The notes under the pieces: model-generated
Told to the model about the DNA's origin: nothing
The model's database searches: none
Seen by the model: only the letters and a program-made list of their open reading frames with translations
Translations under genes and position numbers: made by a program
DNA from: Actinomycetota bacterium
Lineage (GTDB): Bacteria > Actinomycetota > Actinomycetes > Nanopelagicales > Nanopelagicaceae
Length of the DNA: 6,885 bases
Assembly: GCA_947480465.1 (NCBI GenBank)
Contig: CANKCT010000048.1
Location: forward strand, 1-6,885
Direction: 5' to 3'
Part shown: in pieces, positions 1 to 5,647 of the stretch
Position numbering within the stretch: position 1 is the first letter of the stretch
How the letters are laid out: the number at the start of each line of letters is the position of its first letter

Positions 1-134
1 GCGGTGCACTCATAACCCGGGCTATGTCAGCTGTGGGCGTTTCACCATGGAAATTCACTTTGAGTGTTGGTGGAGAGTTAGTTATAGGTGCCTTATTGGC
101 CCTTTATGTCCCACGCTTAGGAAAACGTAAATGA
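1..134 (+). CDS. C-terminal end of an integral membrane protein, probably DUF6350 family (partial, 5' end outside window)
   Basis: An open frame (codons starting at base 3) enters from the left edge and ends at TGA 132-134, giving the last 43 residues. They contain a hydrophobic segment of about 20 residues (roughly 19-36, including VIGALLALYV) followed by a short basic tail, RLGKRK. This is what the last membrane helix and cytoplasmic end of a polytopic protein look like. In many actinobacteria the gene directly before purN encodes a DUF6350 multi-helix membrane protein, so that family is the best guess. The call rests on position and hydrophobicity, not on a recognised motif. The stop overlaps the purN start by 4 bases (ATGA), so the two are probably translationally coupled. 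The function is unknown. Confidence 0.55.
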   Translation, partial: GALITRAMSAVGVSPWKFTLSVGGELVIGALLALYVPRLGKRK

Positions 135-694
135 CACATCGGATCATCATTCTTGCCTCAGGGGCTGGAACATTGGCACAAGCTATTTTTGATGCCCGAG
201 ACCTTGACGTTGAAATTGCTGCGGTTATTAGTGATCAACCGACTGCCGGGGTTTTAGCGCGAGCACATTCTGCAGGCATCCCCACTGAAGTTATCCGCCT
301 TGGAAGTTCACGCGAAGAGTGGAACACCCAGATAGTTGAAAGAGTTTGCGCATACAACCCCGATTTAGTCGTGAGTGCTGGGTTCATGCGGATTTTGCCA
401 CCGGAGTTTGTTAATCGATTCCCTACAATAAATAGTCACCCCGCCTTATTGCCTGATTTTCCAGGTGCGCATGCTGTTCGTGACGCACTTGACGCCGGTG
501 TTTCAGTTACTGGGACAACAGTTCATTGGGTAGATGATGGTGTTGATACAGGTCCAATCATTACTCAAATGGAAGTACCAGTGTTGCCAAGTGATGATGA
601 AGCGAGTCTTCATGAGAGAATTAAGAAAGTTGAACGTGGTCTCATTGTTGCGACCATAGCGTTAATACTTCCCACTCTGGAGCGCCATGTCTGA
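131..694 (+). CDS. purN: Phosphoribosylglycinamide formyltransferase 1 (GAR transformylase)
   Basis: PurN transfers the formyl group of 10-formyl-THF to GAR, giving FGAR, in cytoplasmic de novo purine synthesis. The 187-residue product shows the family landmarks. A phosphate-binding loop SGAGT lies at 10-14, the folate-pocket segment GFMRILP at 84-90, and the catalytic trio is N101 and H103 (in NSHPALLP) plus D139 (in VDTGPII). The spacing matches N106/H108/D144 of the E. coli enzyme. It is shorter than E. coli PurN (212 residues), mainly at the C-terminus, but looks complete. The ATG at 131 has AGGA at 119-122, 8 bases upstream, and overlaps the preceding gene by 4 bases. The 3' end overlaps purH by 8 bases. 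It uses the cofactor that FolD, two genes on, can make. Confidence 0.97.
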   Translation: MTHRIIILASGAGTLAQAIFDARDLDVEIAAVISDQPTAGVLARAHSAGIPTEVIRLGSSREEWNTQIVERVCAYNPDLVVSAGFMRILPPEFVNRFPTINSHPALLPDFPGAHAVRDALDAGVSVTGTTVHWVDDGVDTGPIITQMEVPVLPSDDEASLHERIKKVERGLIVATIALILPTLERHV

Positions 695-2225
695 TCGGAA
701 AAGTATTCGTCGTGCGCTAGTCAGCGTCTATGACAAAACACGATTACTTGAAATTGGAAAGGTGCTCAGCAATGCAGGAATTGAAATCCTTTCAACTGGT
801 TCTACCGCTGCAACATTAGCTGCAGAGGGAATTACCGTAACTGAAGTAAGTTCGTATACGGGTTTTCCTGAAATTATGGGGGGCCGAGTGAAAACTCTTC
901 ACCCACGAATACATTCTGGAATATTGGCAGATCAAAATAATGCCGAACATATTGCAGCTATAAAAGATTTAGATATTGATCCCTTCGATTTAGTCATTAT
1001 TAATCTCTATCCATTTGCTGCAACAATCGCATCAGGCGCAGATTTCGCTGAATGCATTGAGCAAATTGATATAGGAGGACCATCGATGTTGCGTGGGGCG
1101 GCAAAAAATCATGGTTCAGTTGCAGTTATTTCTAACATTGCACAATATGACAATTTGATCGAAGCAGTTCAAAATGGCGGGTTTACTGCAGTTGAGCGTC
1201 GCCAGTTGGCCCTAGAAGTCTTTAGAACTACGGCTGAATATGATTTAACGATAGCTAACTGGCTGGGTAGTGGCGAAGAACTTCCTGAATGGTTCGGGCG
1301 TATCTGGCATCGTGACAAGTCGCTGCGTTATGGCGAAAACCCTCACCAGAAGGCAGCTATTTATTCTGGTGGCCCAATTGGAATTGTTAATGCTGTGCAA
1401 TTGCATGGCAAAGAGATGTCCTTTAATAACTACACGGATGCCGAATCTGCTTGGCGAGCAGTGTTGGATCACCGTGATCCTGCAGTTGCAATTATGAAGC
1501 ATGCAAATCCATGTGGAATCGCAGTGTGTGAACTTGGTGTAGCGGTTGCATATCAACATGCCCATGAATGCGATCCAATTTCTGCATTTGGTGGAGTTAT
1601 TGCCGCAAACAGAAAAGTAGATCTTGCGATGGCAACACCATTATCAGACGTTTTCACGGAAGTTATCATTGCTCCAGATTATGATCAGGACGCTCTTGAA
1701 ATTTTAATGAAGAAAGCAAATATCAGAATTCTTAAGTGTGAATCGCCAACACTCTCTAATCTGGAGATGCGTCCTGTTTCTGGAGGAATTCTTCTGCAAG
1801 AGACTGATTTAGTAAATGCTCCAGGTGACTCACCTAAGAATTGGAGACAGGTAAGTGGCGAGAGCGTGGATATTCAAACACTTAAAGATCTTGAATTTGC
1901 TTGGCGAAGTGTGCGAAGCGTAAAGAGTAATGCGATTTTATTAGCTAAGAACACTGCATCTGTCGGAATCGGTATGGGTCAAGTTAACCGTGTTGATTCT
2001 GCTCGCTTAGCGGTTACTCGTGCGGGGGAGCGTGTAAGAGGATCAGTTGCAGCTAGTGATGCGTTCTTCCCATTTGCTGATGGTCTTCAGATTTTGATTG
2101 ACGCAGGTGTTACTGCGGTGGTTCAACCTGGAGGTAGCATGCGCGATGACGAGGTGATTGCTGCAGCCGAAAGCGCTGGTATTGCGATGTTTTTCACAGA
2201 TACGCGTCATTTCTCTCACGCATAA
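687..2225 (+). CDS. purH: Bifunctional AICAR transformylase / IMP cyclohydrolase
   Basis: PurH performs the last two steps to IMP: it formylates AICAR with 10-formyl-THF and then closes the ring. At 512 residues it is full length. The N-terminal MGS-like cyclohydrolase domain (about 1-200) carries LSTGST at 35-40 and GGRVKTLHP at 65-73, with K69 the likely counterpart of the family's active-site lysine. The transformylase domain follows, with LRYGENPHQ at 213-221, the catalytic pair K271-H272 in KHANPCG, DPISAFGG at 296-303, SNA with the probable catalytic N415, SDAFFPFADG at 457-466 and QPGGSMRDDE at 480-489. It ends in the usual RHFSH-type tail. GGAG at 679-682 precedes the ATG by 4 bases, inside the end of purN, so coupled translation is likely. 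No lesion or missing key residue is seen. Confidence 0.98.
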   Translation: MSDRKSIRRALVSVYDKTRLLEIGKVLSNAGIEILSTGSTAATLAAEGITVTEVSSYTGFPEIMGGRVKTLHPRIHSGILADQNNAEHIAAIKDLDIDPFDLVIINLYPFAATIASGADFAECIEQIDIGGPSMLRGAAKNHGSVAVISNIAQYDNLIEAVQNGGFTAVERRQLALEVFRTTAEYDLTIANWLGSGEELPEWFGRIWHRDKSLRYGENPHQKAAIYSGGPIGIVNAVQLHGKEMSFNNYTDAESAWRAVLDHRDPAVAIMKHANPCGIAVCELGVAVAYQHAHECDPISAFGGVIAANRKVDLAMATPLSDVFTEVIIAPDYDQDALEILMKKANIRILKCESPTLSNLEMRPVSGGILLQETDLVNAPGDSPKNWRQVSGESVDIQTLKDLEFAWRSVRSVKSNAILLAKNTASVGIGMGQVNRVDSARLAVTRAGERVRGSVAASDAFFPFADGLQILIDAGVTAVVQPGGSMRDDEVIAAAESAGIAMFFTDTRHFSHA

Positions 2226-2234
2226 GCCTGCAAT

Positions 2235-2238
2235 AGGA
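2235..2238 (+). promoter_or_regulatory. Ribosome binding site that sets the folD start at 2247
   Basis: AGGA at 2235-2238 sits 8 bases before ATG 2247, the spacing seen for purN and icd in this window. The alternative in-frame ATG at 2238 shares its A with this AGGA, so it has no usable ribosome binding site. The shorter product begins [10 protein letters not shown], which matches the usual FolD N-terminus. Confidence 0.75.
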
Positions 2239-2246
2239 TGGCAGTT

Positions 2247-3086
2247 ATGAGCGCTCAAATATTAGATGGCAAGGCACTAGCAGCATCAATTAAGGCCACA
2301 CTTGCACTTCGAGTAGCTCAACTTAAATCCCAAGGAGTTACACCAGGTCTTGGTACGGTGCTAGTTGGTGATGATCCTGGATCGCACTCTTATGTTGGTG
2401 GTAAACATCGTGACTGCCACGAAGTCGGCATCAACTCAATCAGAGTTGATTTGCCTGCCGATGCAACTGAAGCTGATGTTATGGCAGCAATAAAAGATCT
2501 CAATGCCGCACCTGAGTGCACTGGTTATATTGTTCAATTGCCTCTGCCAAAAGGAATTAACACCCAACGAGTCTTGGAAGCTATAGATCCAACTAAAGAT
2601 GCTGATGGCTTACACCCGATGAATTTAGGTCGTTTAGTATCAGGATATGACGCACCTTTGCCTTGTACTCCACATGGCATTGTTGAGTTACTAACTCATT
2701 ATGGAATTAGTACCAAAGGTGCCGAAGTAACAGTAATTGGACGAGGCTTAACCGTAGGTCGCCCACTGGGCTTACTGCTCACTCGAAAGCAGGAAAATGC
2801 AACAGTAACGCTTACCCATACGGGCACTAAGGATTTAACTGCACACACAAAGAACGCGGACATAATTGTTGCGGCAATTGGGCAGGCACACTTCTTGAAA
2901 GCCGACATGATTAAGCCTGGTGCTGTTGTGATTGACGTTGGAATTTCACGTACCGATGCAGGATTGCTAGGGGATGTAGATCCAAGTGTGATGGCAGTTG
3001 CCTCATGGGTAGCCCCGATGCCTGGTGGTGTAGGACCAATGACTCGTGCAATGCTGATTAAGAATGTAGTTGATGCATGCAGTTGA
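2247..3086 (+). CDS. folD: Bifunctional methylene-THF dehydrogenase / methenyl-THF cyclohydrolase
   Basis: FolD interconverts 5,10-methylene-THF, 5,10-methenyl-THF and 10-formyl-THF, normally with NADP+. It thereby supplies the formyl donor used by PurN and PurH just upstream. From ATG 2247 the protein has 279 residues, a normal length. Visible motifs are Y49 and K53 ([10 protein letters not shown]53 is the catalytic lysine), Q98 in VQLPLP, D120 in KDADGLHP, and PCTPHG at 139-144. The Rossmann signature [13 protein letters not shown] is at 163-175 and [12 protein letters not shown] at 259-270. The RGLTVGRP form is typical of actinobacteria. An upstream ATG at 2238 would add MAV but lacks a ribosome binding site. 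The gene lies 21 bases after purH and overlaps the next gene by 10 bases. Confidence 0.97.
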   Translation: MSAQILDGKALAASIKATLALRVAQLKSQGVTPGLGTVLVGDDPGSHSYVGGKHRDCHEVGINSIRVDLPADATEADVMAAIKDLNAAPECTGYIVQLPLPKGINTQRVLEAIDPTKDADGLHPMNLGRLVSGYDAPLPCTPHGIVELLTHYGISTKGAEVTVIGRGLTVGRPLGLLLTRKQENATVTLTHTGTKDLTAHTKNADIIVAAIGQAHFLKADMIKPGAVVIDVGISRTDAGLLGDVDPSVMAVASWVAPMPGGVGPMTRAMLIKNVVDACS

Positions 3087-3304
3087 GCAATCGTCTTTTG
3101 TCTCTGTTTAGTAGCACCGCAGTGTGTATTGGCATTGCATTAGGAATCGGCGGAATTGTGCGAGGTGGGTCACTATTTATTGCGGTAGGCACTGCAGGGG
3201 TAGCGTTAAAGGCACGCAGGTCACGAAAATTCGACTTCTATTTTCCACTTGTTATTGCAATTGCCCTTTTTGCACTGGCGATTGCACTTCCTCACGGACG
3301 GTAG
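3077..3304 (+). CDS. Small three-helix membrane protein, DUF3017-like
   Basis: This 75-residue product is almost entirely hydrophobic, with three predicted membrane segments: about 8-28 ([16 protein letters not shown]), 31-46 ([15 protein letters not shown]) and 53-71 ([17 protein letters not shown]). A basic connector, RRSRK, sits between helices 2 and 3. Size, topology and position directly after folD match the uncharacterised actinobacterial DUF3017 family, which lies between folD and mdh in Streptomyces. The function is unknown and nothing enzymatic is visible. No good ribosome binding site precedes ATG 3077. The start overlaps the end of folD by 10 bases, so translation probably depends on ribosomes finishing folD. 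A TTG at 3083 is a possible alternative start that would remove only two residues. Confidence 0.75.
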   Translation: MQLSNRLLSLFSSTAVCIGIALGIGGIVRGGSLFIAVGTAGVALKARRSRKFDFYFPLVIAIALFALAIALPHGR

Positions 3305-3346
3305 AGTAAGCGCAGTGCCTGAAGGAACAAGAAAAGGGAGTACGCC

Positions 3347-4297
3347 ATGGGCGGAAAAGTAACAGTAGTCGGTGCAGGTTTTTATGGATCAACAACTGCG
3401 CTTCGATTAGCTGAGTACGATATTTTTGACACCGTTGTTCTTACCGATATTGTCGAGGGTAAACCTGAGGGATTAGCCCTTGATATGAATCAATCGCGCT
3501 CTATCGAAGGTTTCGAAACAAAGATTATTGGCGCAACAACCACTGCTGAAGGTGCGGGCTATGAAGCAACCGCAAACTCTGATGTCGTTGTTATCACTGC
3601 AGGCCTTCCACGCAAACCTGGAATGAGTCGCATGGATTTAATTGGTGTTAATGCAGGCATCGTCCGTGGAGTCGCTGAAAACATTGCAAAACATTCCCCT
3701 AACGCCGTCATTATTGTGGTGTCGAATCCACTCGATGAAATGACATCACTTGCACAAATTGCGACTGGTTTTCCAAAAAATCGCGTCATGGGACAGGCTG
3801 GAATGTTAGATACAGCTCGATTCACTAATTTTGTTGCAGAAAAATTGGCTGTCAAGGTTGGCGTTGTAAAGACTTTAACTCTTGGTTCGCATGGTGACAC
3901 GATGGTTCCAGTTCCAAGCCGTTGCACAGTAAATGGGCAAGCGCTAAGCGAACTTTTATCGGCAAGTGAAATAGACGAACTTGTAGATCGCACTCGTAAT
4001 GGTGGCGCAGAAGTTGTTGCACTTCTGAAAACTGGTTCGGCTTATTACGCACCATCGGCGGCGGCTGCCCGTATGGCTAAAGCAGTTATTGAAGATTCAG
4101 GTGCCATCATGCCGGTATGTGCATGGGTCGATGGCGAATACGGAATCTCAGGTGTCTATCTAGGCGTGGAAGCAGAAATTGGTCGCAATGGAGTTAATAA
4201 AGTAGTTGAAAGCGCACTCACTGATTCTGAAGTTGTAGCGCTCAAAGCTGCCGCTGAAGCTGTACGTGCAAAACAAGCAGACGTTCAAACACTCTAA
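3347..4297 (+). CDS. mdh: Malate dehydrogenase, LDH-like type, NAD-dependent
   Basis: This enzyme interconverts malate and oxaloacetate in the TCA cycle. The 316-residue protein has the LDH/MDH fold. Its nucleotide loop is VGAGFYGS at 8-15, and D34 at the end of strand 2 favours NAD over NADP. The active-site loop LPRKPGMSRMDL (87-98) has R89, the position that separates malate from lactate dehydrogenases (Gln in LDH), plus R95. N127 lies in SNPLD, D155 and R158 in LDTARF, and the catalytic H182 in GSHGD. Overall it resembles the Chlorobium/Bacillus type rather than the canonical Streptomyces MDH (GAAGQIGY type). F12-Y13 in the glycine loop replace the commoner N-V. AAGGGAG at 3334-3340 is a strong ribosome binding site, 6 bases from the ATG. 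A 42-base gap separates it from the preceding gene, and icd follows 16 bases on. Confidence 0.95.
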   Translation: MGGKVTVVGAGFYGSTTALRLAEYDIFDTVVLTDIVEGKPEGLALDMNQSRSIEGFETKIIGATTTAEGAGYEATANSDVVVITAGLPRKPGMSRMDLIGVNAGIVRGVAENIAKHSPNAVIIVVSNPLDEMTSLAQIATGFPKNRVMGQAGMLDTARFTNFVAEKLAVKVGVVKTLTLGSHGDTMVPVPSRCTVNGQALSELLSASEIDELVDRTRNGGAEVVALLKTGSAYYAPSAAAARMAKAVIEDSGAIMPVCAWVDGEYGISGVYLGVEAEIGRNGVNKVVESALTDSEVVALKAAAEAVRAKQADVQTL

Positions 4298-4313
4298 ATA
4301 AGGAGCGCATTAC

Positions 4314-5528
4314 ATGGCCAAGATTAAAGTAGAAGGAACCGTAGTCGAGCTAGATGGCGACGAGATGACTCGCATCATTTGGCAGTTCATCAAGGAGTCT
4401 TTAATCCTTCCTTACCTAGATGTGAACCTTGAATATTATGACCTTGGCATGGAAAATCGAGATGCAACTGATGATCAGGTAACCATTGACTCGGCTCACG
4501 CGATTCAAAAGCATGGCGTTGGAATTAAATGCGCAACGATTACTCCGGACGAAGCCCGCGTTGAAGAGTTTGGGCTCAAAAAGATGTGGAAGTCCCCTAA
4601 CGGAACCGTTCGAAATATCTTGGGTGGTGTGATTTTTCGCGAACCAATCATTATTAGCAATGTACCCCGCCTAGTTCCGCATTGGACTAAGCCAATAGTT
4701 ATTGGTCGTCATGCATTCGGTGATCAGTACAAAGCAACGGATTTCCGTGTACCAAGTGCGGGCAAGCTGACTATGACATTTGTTCCAGAAGATGGCTCTG
4801 CTCCAATTGAATACAACGTTTTTGATTTCCCATCTTCAGGTGTTGCAATGGGTATGTACAACATGGATGAATCAATCCGTGACTTTGCACGTGCATCGCT
4901 GAACTATGGACTAAATCGTAAGTACCCAGTCTATCTTTCAACTAAAAACACTATCTTGAAAGCCTATGATGGACGTTTCAAAGATATTTTCGAAGAGATT
5001 TTTCAAGCTGAGTTTAAGACCGCTTTTGATGCAGCTGGAATTTGGTACGAACACCGCTTAATCGATGACATGGTGGCAATGTCACTTCGCATGGAAGGCG
5101 GATACGTCTGGGCATGTAAGAATTATGATGGAGATGTTCAATCTGACACCGTTGCTCAAGGATATGGCTCACTCGGTTTAATGACATCTGTATTAATGAC
5201 ACCAGATGGAAAAATAGTTGAATCCGAAGCGGCTCACGGAACAGTGACACGCCACTACCGTGATCACCAAAAGGGTAAAGCGACATCAACAAATCCAATT
5301 GCATCGATCTTTGCTTGGACCCGTGGTTTAGCTCATCGTGCAAAATTAGATAACAACGCCGAACTCGCAGCTTTCTGTGACACACTCGAGCGCGTCTGCA
5401 TTGAGACAGTGGAACAGGGAAAGATGACAAAAGATCTTTCACTGCTCATATCTAAAGATGCACCATGGCAAACAACGCAAGAGTTCTTGGCATCGATTGA
5501 TGAGAATCTCAAAAAGGCGATGGCTTAG
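4314..5528 (+). CDS. icd: NADP-dependent isocitrate dehydrogenase, homodimeric eukaryote-like type
   Basis: Icd oxidises isocitrate to 2-oxoglutarate and CO2, yielding NADPH. The 404-residue product aligns throughout with the human IDH1 type rather than the E. coli or monomeric types. Isocitrate-binding residues are S94 (KSPNGT), R100, R109 and R132 ([14 protein letters not shown]), with the catalytic pair Y139 and K211. Metal-binding aspartates D251, D274 and D278 lie in LIDDMV and YDGDVQSD. The NADP-binding segment [10 protein letters not shown] (306-315) contains R313 and H314, counterparts of the IDH1 residues that contact the NADP 2'-phosphate. [20 protein letters not shown] follows at 325-344. 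AGGAG at 4301-4305 lies 8 bases before the ATG. The 16-base gap to mdh implies cotranscription. The gene is complete, and a possible weak terminator lies after it. Confidence 0.97.
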   Translation: MAKIKVEGTVVELDGDEMTRIIWQFIKESLILPYLDVNLEYYDLGMENRDATDDQVTIDSAHAIQKHGVGIKCATITPDEARVEEFGLKKMWKSPNGTVRNILGGVIFREPIIISNVPRLVPHWTKPIVIGRHAFGDQYKATDFRVPSAGKLTMTFVPEDGSAPIEYNVFDFPSSGVAMGMYNMDESIRDFARASLNYGLNRKYPVYLSTKNTILKAYDGRFKDIFEEIFQAEFKTAFDAAGIWYEHRLIDDMVAMSLRMEGGYVWACKNYDGDVQSDTVAQGYGSLGLMTSVLMTPDGKIVESEAAHGTVTRHYRDHQKGKATSTNPIASIFAWTRGLAHRAKLDNNAELAAFCDTLERVCIETVEQGKMTKDLSLLISKDAPWQTTQEFLASIDENLKKAMA

Positions 5529-5551
5529 CTCTTCAATACTTAGGTTTTGAG

Positions 5552-5571
5552 GGCTAGGACTCAATCTAGCC
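5552..5571 (+). terminator. Possible weak transcription terminator after icd
   Basis: GGCTAG (5552-5557) and CTAGCC (5566-5571) are perfect 6-bp complementary arms around an 8-base loop, 23 bases after the icd stop. The position suits the end of the purN-icd unit. The stem is short and only about two thirds GC, and what follows (ATGTTGCTT) is not a proper T-run. It may therefore be an inefficient terminator, a 3'-end stabilising hairpin, or chance. Confidence 0.3.
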
Positions 5572-5578
5572 ATGTTGC

Positions 5579-5606
5579 TTGACGAACTTCAGGACTACTT
5601 TCTATC
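5579..5606 (+). promoter_or_regulatory. Possible promoter for the aldehyde dehydrogenase gene
   Basis: TTGACG at 5579-5584 matches five of six bases of the sigma-70-type -35 consensus. TCTATC at 5601-5606, 16 bases on, is a poor -10 match (three of six). Transcription from here would start around 5612-5615, inside the downstream inverted repeat, which would then overlap the start site as an operator. The -10 is weak, so this is tentative. Confidence 0.22.
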
Positions 5607-5611
5607 CAACC

Positions 5612-5631
5612 ACTGCGCACCGTTGCGCAGT
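5612..5631 (+). promoter_or_regulatory. Perfect 8-bp inverted repeat built from two TGCGCA palindromes; operator or RNA hairpin
   Basis: ACTGCGCA (5612-5619) and TGCGCAGT (5624-5631) are exact reverse complements around the 4-base loop CCGT. Each arm contains the self-complementary hexamer TGCGCA, at 5614-5619 and 5624-5629, exactly 10 bp apart. The element ends 7 bases before the GGAG ribosome binding site of the aldehyde dehydrogenase. It could be a DNA operator with two half-sites on one face of the helix, or an RNA stem next to the ribosome binding site. The structure is certain; its function is inferred. Confidence 0.5.
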
Positions 5632-5647
5632 TGAAATTGGAGTAGAG

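Larger units (their letters stand above)
5529..5647 (+). other. 119-base intergenic region between icd and the aldehyde dehydrogenase
   Basis: This is the only sizeable gap in the window. In order it holds an inverted repeat after icd (5552-5571), a TTGACG hexamer at 5579-5584 that could be a promoter -35, a pair of TGCGCA hexamers forming a perfect 8-bp inverted repeat (5612-5631), and a GGAG ribosome binding site (5639-5642). A 20-codon open frame, ATG 5572 to TGA 5632-5634, spans the middle. No tRNA or known riboswitch pattern is visible. Together these suggest that the downstream gene has its own regulated start. Confidence 0.6.

Noticed and set aside
1245..1565. 106-codon open frame on the minus strand within purH
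   Set aside because: It lies antisense to the strongly conserved transformylase domain of purH, has no family resemblance and no ribosome binding site context. It is a shadow frame.
3270..3288. Direct repeat TTGCACT at 3270-3276 and 3282-3288
   Set aside because: It lies in codons of the third membrane helix of the DUF3017-like gene, where repeated Leu, Ile and Ala codons produce such repeats by chance.
3282..3307. Possible promoter before mdh: TTGCAC (3282-3287) and TAGAGT (3302-3307)
   Set aside because: The spacer is only 14 bases and both hexamers fall at the end of the preceding gene. The short gaps fit cotranscription better.
3559..3993. 144-codon open frame on the minus strand within mdh
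   Set aside because: It is fully antisense to mdh and low in recognisable motifs. Long antisense frames are expected by chance over conserved coding sequence.
5014..5442. 142-codon open frame on the minus strand within icd
   Set aside because: It is antisense to the conserved metal- and NADP-binding half of icd, and no protein family is recognisable in it.
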